Origin: DSWT01 sp035415725
Lineage (GTDB): Bacteria; Chloroflexota; Anaerolineae; B4-G1; SLSP01
Reading direction: 5' to 3'
Assembly (NCBI GenBank): GCA_035415725.1
Contig: DAOOGN010000083.1
Coordinates: forward strand, 1 to 19,379
Length of the DNA: 19,379 nucleotides
Shown here: positions 6,329 to 12,714 of the stretch, in pieces
Layout: every line of letters begins with the position of its first letter
Numbering within the stretch: the first letter of the stretch is position 1
Position numbers and translations under genes: made by a program
Notes under the pieces: model-generated
Database searches by the model: none
Told to the model about the DNA's origin: nothing
Seen by the model: the letters and a program-made list of their open reading frames with translations, nothing else

Positions 6329-8851
6329 TTACGGACAGAAAGTGCGATCAAATTCAAAAATCATCACCCGGTCCTGATGATAGACAAGATGAAATGCAGA
6401 ACTTTGCAATAACTGCTCAGCGTCGAAAAGTGGAGGTGACGCAATATCCGAAGCAATTTTAGCACGTACACCCTGATATTGTCCAAGATAAAGATGGGTG
6501 ATAGGACGAGGAAACTGGCAAATCAACGCAATTCCCTCTGGCGAGGTCACAGGAATTTCCAAAAGGCGTCGAGTGAAATCATTCACGAATTCGTTGTATC
6601 CTGCTTGCTCAGGTTCTTCACTCTGCAGCAGGTAAAGTGGTGGGATCGTTACAGCCCTTCGGGTCAAAACAGGTAACCATCCTCCACCATCCAAACATAT
6701 CGCATGAGATCCTGTCGTCGCTGTCCACCATGCCGCTTCTTCACCTTTTGTTCCCGTTCCGGCAGAATAAATTGTGCCTCGGATCAGAAACACAGCACTG
6801 GACATTGTGTTATTCTTAATCCACTGTGCCGCACGCAAATCAGGTTGGGTGACAAGGGCATAGCCATGATCCAACCATCTCCAAGAAGTCGGTAGTTGAT
6901 AAAGCATCATGCTTACGAGTATAAATGAAACCAAGAGGCCAATCCATTTCTTAGTGTTTAATTTTTCAATCCATAGGCCAAAAAACGTTCCCCAGGTCAA
7001 CGCTTGCGGCATATATAGGCTAGTACTGATAGTAAAACTCTGGATAATATTGACCCCGGGAAGAGGCAACTGGCGTAAAATCGGCAATGCCATCAACAAC
7101 CACCCCCACACTGCCGGTACGAGGGCAAAGCCTCCTGCCCATACTCCCAGCAATGTGCTAGTGAAAATCCACAGAGCCTGCTTAAAAGGCCATGTAATAT
7201 AACTGTTTTCCAGCAGCTGTGTGAGACTGAAAGCCTCTGCTTGCGACAATGGGGAGTTGTATATCGTAGAAACACGAGATTGACCCATAATCTGAAAAAC
7301 CCATGGGGTCATCAAGACGGTCCCTATAACTGCGATTCCAACTAGGCATACAACATAACACCAGTCAAATAAAGAGCGCCTGGCTTTGCAGAATATAAAC
7401 ACACTCGCTATAACAAATGTCGCATAATGGAAAATCATGCGGTAATATGAAAGAATGGCCGCGGCAATGGTTAACCCTCCTCCCACCATCATAGGCCAAA
7501 GCCTGCCATGTTGCGTTCTGACCCGCCATATCCACCAAATTGCAGCCGACAAGAGAACCTGACCACACATTTGCGGGTACCGTCCCCAATTCACATAGAA
7601 TGAAGGGAATTGGAGAAATACTCCGGCAAGTATAATAGTAACAATCCCACCCCACACACCTCGCATACGGTACGCGAGCGGGTACAGAGCCAAAACCGCC
7701 AGCATGTTCAAAGCCTGTCCTGCCCACAAAACTGCTTGAGGCGCTTCACTACAGGTGAACCAGGCCCAAACAGACGCCAACGCATGAAATCCAAATTGCT
7801 GTGAAAAAGTTTGATATGGAGCATAAGGTTGCCAGGACTGAAACAAACCACCTGTTTCTAAAATACGCTGCACAATCATCGTGTGCTGATTCGAATCATC
7901 CCAGAGAGGCAATGTCAGGCCTCGCACCATCAGAAAGCGCTGCAAGCCAACAATCCCCACTACTACGACAAAGACAACATCCGAGTGGAAGGATGAAGTA
8001 TGCCGCCAGCTCAAAATGGCAGACTTTATCTGCGCTCTATGCCATCTCCATGGACGGTAATGCCACAACAATACCCCTACTCCCATGACAACGGGTAGCC
8101 ATGCATACAAGACACCGAGGTGCAAACCAATGACATAGGTCCATAGAAACAAGCAAGGATACAGAGCTAAACCAAGTCCTGCCGCGACCCCGACCCCCTC
8201 GGTCCAATGCTCGACCACAGGACCGGAATAATGAGTGAGCAAAAGCAATAAGGCCCAACCAGGAATACCATAGAGAAGACACGTTATCAGCAATTGCCCG
8301 ATACTTTCAAGAACAGCCCGGGCCAATCCAATTTCCACCCCCCACCAGGCATAAGTCAGGCGAAAAGTCATCTGCCCGACAACAGGTTGGTGATTTTGAT
8401 ACAATGTCCCATCGAGGTAAGTGTCAGGGCCGCCAACGCCAACAGGAATTCCCTGATCTGTCACAAGCTCCAGAAACACATAATAGTTGTGATTATAAGA
8501 ATCCTTGCGAGGATTAAAAGAAAAATGATAGAAATTTGGCACTGTCACCTGCGCCACCGGTAAGTTTCCCATTGCCAAATCGTCTGTGGCTTGTGGATCA
8601 GTACGCAGGTGCAACCGTATCACGCTGTCCGTAGTCCCCGGTTCAAGCCAAATGTCTATTCCATTAAGATAAGCGTGATCGGCCGAAAACGTCTGCCCAA
8701 GGGGCTGAGTCATCTGCAGGATCTTTGCAGACTCAGCCACATGACTAGGTTGAACTGGCTCTATATAGTTTGCACAACCTGATAATAGAAAGAACAAAAC
8801 TACCAGAAGGATCGGTAGCTTTATGTATCGACAAATCTTAATCCGATGCAT
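6329..8851 (-). CDS. Very large GT-C-like membrane protein with lipoprotein-type N-terminus and exported beta-rich domain
   Basis: 840 residues. It begins with a basic then hydrophobic signal (~11-22) ending in a lipobox LSGC (Cys26). A soluble region follows (~30-170), rich in beta-type sequence and aromatic residues; it looks like a jelly-roll or carbohydrate-binding sandwich, though this is inferred. From about 180 to 630 there are many membrane spans, with an acidic loop WDDSNQHTMIVQRIL just after one, placed like the catalytic first loop of GT-C glycosyltransferases. The last ~190 residues are again extracytoplasmic. No named family was recognised with certainty; DUF6541/GT39-like proteins are the nearest fit. 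It overlaps the upstream glycosyltransferase stop by 14 bp, so it is part of the same transcript. A lipobox on a polytopic protein is unusual; the Cys could be a plain signal-anchor residue. Confidence 0.75.
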   Translation of the reverse strand: MHRIKICRYIKLPILLVVLFFLLSGCANYIEPVQPSHVAESAKILQMTQPLGQTFSADHAYLNGIDIWLEPGTTDSVIRLHLRTDPQATDDLAMGNLPVAQVTVPNFYHFSFNPRKDSYNHNYYVFLELVTDQGIPVGVGGPDTYLDGTLYQNHQPVVGQMTFRLTYAWWGVEIGLARAVLESIGQLLITCLLYGIPGWALLLLLTHYSGPVVEHWTEGVGVAAGLGLALYPCLFLWTYVIGLHLGVLYAWLPVVMGVGVLLWHYRPWRWHRAQIKSAILSWRHTSSFHSDVVFVVVVGIVGLQRFLMVRGLTLPLWDDSNQHTMIVQRILETGGLFQSWQPYAPYQTFSQQFGFHALASVWAWFTCSEAPQAVLWAGQALNMLAVLALYPLAYRMRGVWGGIVTIILAGVFLQFPSFYVNWGRYPQMCGQVLLSAAIWWIWRVRTQHGRLWPMMVGGGLTIAAAILSYYRMIFHYATFVIASVFIFCKARRSLFDWCYVVCLVGIAVIGTVLMTPWVFQIMGQSRVSTIYNSPLSQAEAFSLTQLLENSYITWPFKQALWIFTSTLLGVWAGGFALVPAVWGWLLMALPILRQLPLPGVNIIQSFTISTSLYMPQALTWGTFFGLWIEKLNTKKWIGLLVSFILVSMMLYQLPTSWRWLDHGYALVTQPDLRAAQWIKNNTMSSAVFLIRGTIYSAGTGTKGEEAAWWTATTGSHAICLDGGGWLPVLTRRAVTIPPLYLLQSEEPEQAGYNEFVNDFTRRLLEIPVTSPEGIALICQFPRPITHLYLGQYQGVRAKIASDIASPPLFDAEQLLQSSAFHLVYHQDRVMIFEFDRTFCP

Positions 8852-9818
8852 CGTCCTGATTCCTTGAATCGGTAAAGCGCTCCCCCAACTCCATCCGACG
8901 CACCCGATAAAGCATCTCTTCCAAAATATTGCGATTGAGGCCGATCAAATCGGCGACCATTCCCAATAAAAATGACTGAAAACCCAAGGCAGCAAAAATG
9001 ACTGTAAGAATAAGCGACTGAGCATGTTCAGCACCTTGTCCAAGAAAATAGAAAACACTGAATCGTATTGCCCATATTGCACCAGCCAAAAGCAACACTC
9101 CACCGAAAATAAAAAACACCCGCAGCGGCCGGTACATCGTATAAGCGCGCAGGATCGTTGCCGTGGAATTCACAATATAGTGTGGTATATTGCGCATGAG
9201 CCGCGATTTTCGCGTCTGGGGATTGACATGGACGGGCACATAGACCACCGCCATCCGCTGTGCCCCCGCTTGAATCAAAGATTCGAGGGTGTAAGAGTAT
9301 TGGCTCAGGATAAGTGTGCGCAACGCCGCCTCGCGCGTCAACGCCCGAAAACCACTCGTCGCATCCGGCGTCTCCACACCGGACGCCGTCTGCACTACCC
9401 AACTGCCCCACTGCTGCAGCCGGCGTTTGAGCGGCGAGAATTCCGTCAGACTGGCAACGCCGCGGTCCCCAACGACAATGTCGGCCCGCCCCTCCAGGAT
9501 CGGCTGTACTAGGCCTTGAATGTCCTCTCCGCGATATTGATTGTCGGCGTCGGTATTGACGATGATGTCCGCCCCCGCTACCAACGAGGCTTCAAGTCCC
9601 CGTACAAATGCATTCGCCAACCCACGATTCCGTCCGAGCCGTACCACATGCGCGACGCCCAGCGCCTGTGCCACATCCGCCGTCTTGTCGGTGCTGCCGT
9701 CATCAATGACCAGGACTTCGATCTCATCTATCCCTGCAATCTCATGCGGTAAATCGTGCAGTGTGTCCGGTAATGTACTCTCTTCATTGTAACATGGGAT
9801 CTGGATGACTAATTTCAT
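8838..9818 (-). CDS. Family 2 glycosyltransferase with two C-terminal membrane spans
   Basis: 326 residues. GT-A motifs: IQIPCYNEE, VLVIDDGSTDKT (~35-46), RNRGLANAF, and the DxD in NTDADNQY. VGDRG and DATSGFRALTREAA match the DPM1/GtrB-like acceptor region. C-terminal spans lie at roughly 228-258 and 266-292, followed by a basic tail. It probably makes a polyprenyl-phosphate sugar or adds an early sugar to a lipid-linked glycan. It is the first gene of the operon: a promoter lies just upstream and the start has only a weak Shine-Dalgarno (CAGGG). It overlaps the next gene by 14 bp. Codon choice looks more GC-rich here than in the genes after it. Two different DPM-like enzymes in one operon suggest two lipid-linked donors or two sequential steps. 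Confidence 0.88.
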   Translation of the reverse strand: MKLVIQIPCYNEESTLPDTLHDLPHEIAGIDEIEVLVIDDGSTDKTADVAQALGVAHVVRLGRNRGLANAFVRGLEASLVAGADIIVNTDADNQYRGEDIQGLVQPILEGRADIVVGDRGVASLTEFSPLKRRLQQWGSWVVQTASGVETPDATSGFRALTREAALRTLILSQYSYTLESLIQAGAQRMAVVYVPVHVNPQTRKSRLMRNIPHYIVNSTATILRAYTMYRPLRVFFIFGGVLLLAGAIWAIRFSVFYFLGQGAEHAQSLILTVIFAALGFQSFLLGMVADLIGLNRNILEEMLYRVRRMELGERFTDSRNQDDASD

Positions 9819-9865
9819 ACCCTGGCTCGCACCTTGTCACCGACTCCGTCAAGGATCAATCTCGA

Positions 9866-9893
9866 ATTATAACACGCTCAGGCATATCGTCCA
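9866..9893 (-). promoter_or_regulatory. Promoter of the glycan operon
   Basis: On the minus strand a perfect TATAAT (9871-9866) lies 16 bp after TGGACG (9893-9888; 4 of 6 to consensus). Transcription would start near 9859, about 40 bases before the first glycosyltransferase start codon. No terminator is visible between glk and this promoter, so read-through from glk is also possible. Confidence 0.55.
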
Positions 9894-9923
9894 CTCGACC
9901 AAAGAGTTTGACACGATCATCCG

Positions 9924-10925
9924 CTATAATCCGAACCCGCGCGCCGCTGCCCCCAACAACGCAATTTTGGGATGCAGAATCACATACACCGGAATCTGCT
10001 CCAAAAGGGATGAGAGGCGGCCTTTGTTGCGGAACGCCGTGCGAAAATTGTCACTGTCGAGCGCCGCGAGGATGTGCGTGGGAACGCCACCGCCCAAATA
10101 GACCCCGCCGGTCGCCAACACGCGCAGCGCCATATTCCCCGCCTCCGCCCCCAGGATGGTGACAAAGACTTCCAATGTCTTGCGGCATAATTCACAAGGA
10201 CGCTCGGGATCCAACGCTGCCGGTACAATGACCGGATTGGGATCAGGCGCGACAGACAATTGTTCTGCCAACCACGCCGGTTCTTCAGCATACCCACGAT
10301 CACGTAGAAAAGCGTAGATGTTGGGGATGCCCAACCCAGAGCAAACTCGCTCGCAGCTTACGCGCCCGAATTTCGCCTGCAGGTAGCGCAGTAAATCGAT
10401 TTCCAGCGCGTTGGTCGGCGCAAAATCACAGTGTCCGCCCTCCGAAGCATACGCACGATACTTTTTCCCGTTCCACGTGAGATATCCCTCGCCTAATCCC
10501 GTTCCCGGGGCGACAACAGCCAACGCGCCGCCGGCTTGTGCTTGCCCAGGATGTAGAGTGTATACATCCGCCGGTTCGAGGAACGGCACACCGCTCGCTA
10601 CAGCCACCAGATCGTTCAACAGGGTAAAAGAATCCAGCCCCAGGTCCGCCGCCAACTGTGCCTCATCCAACACCCAGGGCAGGTTCGTGATGCGCGCCTG
10701 CCCATTGACCACCGGTCCGGCAACGCCAAAACACGCCCGCGCCACCTGGAGGTCGGTCTGCGCCAGGAAACCCTTCAACAGTTCGGCCAGCCCGGAGTAG
10801 GCTGTACTTGGGAAGGTTGCCTCCAACAGCGGCGCATGCAATCCGGCTTCTTTTGCGTAAATGGCGACGCTGGTCTTCGTACCGCCAACATCACCTGCAA
10901 GCATAAATTTTTTCTTCGACCCCAT
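9924..10925 (-). CDS. glk: Glucokinase (EC 2.7.1.2)
   Basis: 333 residues, close to the usual ~320 of the E. coli-type family. ATP-binding loop AGDVGGTKTS (10-19), LLNDLVAV with the catalytic-base Asp (N104-D105), a GTGLG loop (141-145), and SEGGHCDFAP (161-170) with the glucose-contacting Glu and His. GGVYLGGGVPTHIL near the C-terminus is the second phosphate-binding region. It phosphorylates glucose to glucose-6-phosphate with ATP in the cytoplasm. An AGGAGG lies 11 bases before the ATG at 10925. An ATG at codon 8 is a possible alternative but has a worse site. It is divergent from the baeRF-like gene, with the MITE between them, and is followed after 105 bp by the glycan operon on the same strand, to which it may feed hexose phosphate (inference). 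Confidence 0.92.
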   Translation of the reverse strand: MGSKKKFMLAGDVGGTKTSVAIYAKEAGLHAPLLEATFPSTAYSGLAELLKGFLAQTDLQVARACFGVAGPVVNGQARITNLPWVLDEAQLAADLGLDSFTLLNDLVAVASGVPFLEPADVYTLHPGQAQAGGALAVVAPGTGLGEGYLTWNGKKYRAYASEGGHCDFAPTNALEIDLLRYLQAKFGRVSCERVCSGLGIPNIYAFLRDRGYAEEPAWLAEQLSVAPDPNPVIVPAALDPERPCELCRKTLEVFVTILGAEAGNMALRVLATGGVYLGGGVPTHILAALDSDNFRTAFRNKGRLSSLLEQIPVYVILHPKIALLGAAARGFGL

Positions 10926-10969
10926 TTCGTTGTCGTCCTCCTGCCGGTGATAGCTGCTATTTTAGCTCC

Positions 10970-10996
10970 ATTATACACATCATTTTAATATATCAA
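10970..10996 (-). promoter_or_regulatory. Probable glk promoter
   Basis: Minus-strand TATAAT (10975-10970) with TTGATA (10996-10991; 5 of 6 to consensus) at a short 15-bp spacing. The start would be near 10963, about 37 bases before the ATG. The -35 box directly abuts the target-site duplication of the MITE at 10997. Confidence 0.5.
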
Positions 10997-11004
10997 ACCT
11001 CATC
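10997..11004. repeat. Target-site duplication of the MITE, left copy
   Basis: ACCTCATC immediately precedes the element and recurs exactly at 11093-11100 immediately after it. Confidence 0.85.
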
Positions 11005-11092
11005 GTAACTATTCAACCACCCTTGCCAGGTGGCGAATGGAACTTTATAGGGAATCAATGGCTTCGCCGGGTTTGCTAACCTGAATCGATAC
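11005..11092 (-). mobile_element. MITE copy A, 88 bp, non-coding
   Basis: Read on the minus strand it runs from GTATCGATTCAG to TTGAATAGTTAC. These are imperfect inverted termini of the pattern GTAnCTATTCAG. The element is flanked by a perfect 8-bp duplication (ACCTCATC). The interior shares blocks with the copy at 19200-19301: CGAAGC, GATTCCCTAT, CCATTCGCCACCTG and CAAGGGT. It has no room for a gene, so it must rely on a transposase in trans. Termini beginning GTA(A) with 8-bp duplications are the hallmark of IS66-family elements; that link is inferred. It has inserted between the glk promoter and the baeRF promoter. Confidence 0.82.
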
Positions 11093-11100
11093 ACCTCATC
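11093..11100. repeat. Target-site duplication of the MITE, right copy
   Basis: Exact repeat of 10997-11004, flanking the 88-bp element. Confidence 0.85.
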
Positions 11101-11159
11101 AAGCCATCGCCGGGAGATTCCAGCGCTACAAATCAGCTAAAATACTGCCCATATAACAC

Positions 11160-11188
11160 TTGACATCCAGATAAAAAGTCCTTACAAT
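11160..11188 (+). promoter_or_regulatory. Strong sigma-70 type promoter for the leader and baeRF gene
   Basis: Perfect -35 TTGACA (11160-11165), ideal 17-bp spacer, -10 TACAAT (11183-11188; 5 of 6). Predicted start near 11195, some 340 bases before the chosen start codon at 11538, which implies a long untranslated leader. Confidence 0.75.
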
Positions 11189-11194
11189 GGGGTT

Positions 11195-11537
11195 GCAATT
11201 TCCTATAGAGCGTGGGGTTATGCACAAATGTAAAGCATATTCCACAACCCATACGAGTAACAGCACTGCGGGCCATCTGCAAAGATGTCACCCGCAGTGC
11301 GTGTTTAAAGTACAGGACCTCCGCCAGCCTGACTCGAATCAAGCAGCGGAGGATAGGTCGTGACGCCTTCAGCGTCTCTCAGGAGCTAAAAGCGGCCACT
11401 ACCAACGTCCTAAAGTAATGAACGCGAAGACTCAATATTTTACCGGCAAGGAGGTGAAATCGCCAGAAATCCCGGTGTATCTTTCATTTGTTGCCCAAGA
11501 ACCACTATACCAATCCGTTGGGAGAAAGGAAGAGACT
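11195..11537 (+). ncRNA. Long structured 5' leader, candidate cis-regulatory RNA of unknown class
   Basis: Between the promoter and the gene, several helices can be drawn by eye. (1) 11215-11223 with 11235-11238 and 11246-11250 (GGGTT/AACCC plus ATGC/GCAT). (2) A perfect 10-bp stem, 11263-11272 with 11291-11300, holding an inner 5-bp stem (11274-11278 with 11283-11287) capped by a GCAA tetraloop of GNRA type. (3) A multi-branched unit: closing stem 11314-11318/11407-11411, arms 11319-11324/11346-11351 and 11356-11360/11393-11397, the latter enclosing hairpin 11362-11366/11372-11376. None is followed by a clear U-tract, so classical attenuation is not evident. I could not match it to a named riboswitch, 6S, SRP or tmRNA. 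It could instead be a separate small RNA ending before 11418. Confidence 0.5.
11448..11456 (+). promoter_or_regulatory. Isolated near-perfect Shine-Dalgarno inside the leader
   Basis: AAGGAGGTG complements the 16S 3' end almost ideally, but no start codon lies 5-12 bases downstream; the nearest in-frame GTG is at 11475. It sits in a loop that ACCGG (11442-11446) and CCGGT (11472-11476) can close. Its GGAGGT (11450-11455) is also complementary to ACCTCC at 11317-11322, which is used in another leader helix. A ribosome standby site or switch is possible; this is inference. Confidence 0.4.
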
Positions 11538-12638
11538 ATGTTTGACGAAAAATCACTGAAGAAATTGGCTTCTCTCGAAGCAAGCGGCCCGATTTTGAGT
11601 CTATACTTGAATGTCGATCCTACACAACATACCGCCGAAGAGTATCGGTTGGTGTTGCGAGAAATGTTGAAACAGGCTGAGGGCATCGTGGATGATGCCG
11701 ATAGCAATGCGGTCAAGCGCTACGTTGATTTGGAGTATAACGGGTCCGGCCGCGGGCTGGTGATATTTTCACGCCAGGCAGAGAAACTATGGTACGCCCT
11801 GCCGCTCGCTGTCCCTGTACGCAACGGGATCACCGCCGCCAACAAACCTTACATTTCGCCCCTCGTCGAATTGGATGGATTCTATGGACGTTACGCCGTC
11901 GCCTGGGTCGACCGACAGGGAGGGCGTTTCTTCCTGTTCCAGATGGGAGAACTCGTTACCCAGGATGGCACCGTCGGCGAGGATGTGCGACACATCCGCA
12001 AGGGCCGCGGTTCCTCCGTCGTCGGTATGCGCGGCGGATCGCAGGCATCGGGCCGCAAAGAGGCCGAAGTGGTACAACGTAATTTGCGCGACACTGCCGC
12101 CGCTCTCGTCGATTTTTGTCAGGAGCATCATCCACGCCATTTGCTCCTGGCCGGCGCCGAACGCACCGTCGCGCAATTCCGCGAACTCTTGCCCCCCAAA
12201 CTGCAAGAGATCGTGGTGGGAACTTTTAACGTGAATGTGGAAGCTACCGACGCTGATATCCGCGATCAGGCTTTCACAGTGCTGAAAAGTCTGGAAGAAA
12301 AGCGACACCGAGAGTTAGTCGATGCCGTTGTCACCGCTGCCGCCAAAGGCATGAACGGCGTCGTCGGTTTGGATCAAACGCTCAGTGCAACCCACGAGGG
12401 ACGTGTGCAAGTCCTGGTCATCGAACAGGGGTATCACGCGCCGGGCTATCAGTGCAAGAGTTGCGGCTATCTCACCACCCAAAAACTGGATACGTGTGTC
12501 TTTTGTCAGGGCGCCATTCAAGAAATCCCTGACGCCGCGGAGGCAGTCATCAGCCAGATCATCGGAATGGGCGGCACCATTGAGGTTGTCGAGAACGGGA
12601 TGTTCGATGCTCACATCGGCGCCCTTCTGCGCTATTAG
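11538..12638 (+). CDS. Bacterial eRF1/Vms1-like (baeRF/VLRF1 family) protein
   Basis: 366 residues from ATG 11538, chosen because GAAAGGAAGAG lies just upstream and homology-like sequence begins there (MFDEKSLKKLASLE). The ATG at 11418 would add 40 residues of poor quality and has no site. The layout fits bacterial eRF1 relatives: an N-terminal domain with ILSLYLNVDP, a central eRF1-domain-2-like part, an L7Ae-like part (ATDADIRDQ...), a CxxC-x10-CxxC zinc ribbon (C306, C309, C320, C323), and a C-terminal GMFDAHIGALLRY typical of the superfamily. In the catalytic-loop region RGGSQASGRK holds G166-G-S-Q169, a GxxQ motif like that of Vms1/ANKZF1 peptidyl-tRNA hydrolases. The likely role is hydrolysis of peptidyl-tRNA on stalled ribosomes or large subunits; this is inferred, as bacterial members are little studied. 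It stands alone, ahead of a strong terminator. Confidence 0.82.
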   Translation: MFDEKSLKKLASLEASGPILSLYLNVDPTQHTAEEYRLVLREMLKQAEGIVDDADSNAVKRYVDLEYNGSGRGLVIFSRQAEKLWYALPLAVPVRNGITAANKPYISPLVELDGFYGRYAVAWVDRQGGRFFLFQMGELVTQDGTVGEDVRHIRKGRGSSVVGMRGGSQASGRKEAEVVQRNLRDTAAALVDFCQEHHPRHLLLAGAERTVAQFRELLPPKLQEIVVGTFNVNVEATDADIRDQAFTVLKSLEEKRHRELVDAVVTAAAKGMNGVVGLDQTLSATHEGRVQVLVIEQGYHAPGYQCKSCGYLTTQKLDTCVFCQGAIQEIPDAAEAVISQIIGMGGTIEVVENGMFDAHIGALLRY

Positions 12639-12656
12639 GTACACGTCTCACGCCAC

Positions 12657-12693
12657 AAAACCGGGATTCTACAAAAATCCCGGTTTTGTTTTT
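12657..12693 (+). terminator. Rho-independent terminator
   Basis: A perfect 12-bp stem (12657-12668 with 12676-12687) with a 7-base loop runs into TTTTGTTTTT. It starts 19 bp after the baeRF stop. On the other strand the stem is also followed by TTTTG, so it may stop the convergent gdhA transcript too. Confidence 0.92.
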
Positions 12694-12714
12694 CAACCCG
12701 GCCAGTCTGATGTC

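Noticed and set aside
11263..11300. Strong hairpin considered as a transcription terminator
   Set aside because: The stem is excellent but only three T residues follow (GTGTTTAAAG), and its GNRA-capped inner stem fits a folded RNA better.
11311..11417. Possible tRNA (CTCGAATC looks like a T-loop)
   Set aside because: No acceptor stem, D-arm or anticodon arm can be drawn with normal spacing, and there is no CCA-adjacent end.
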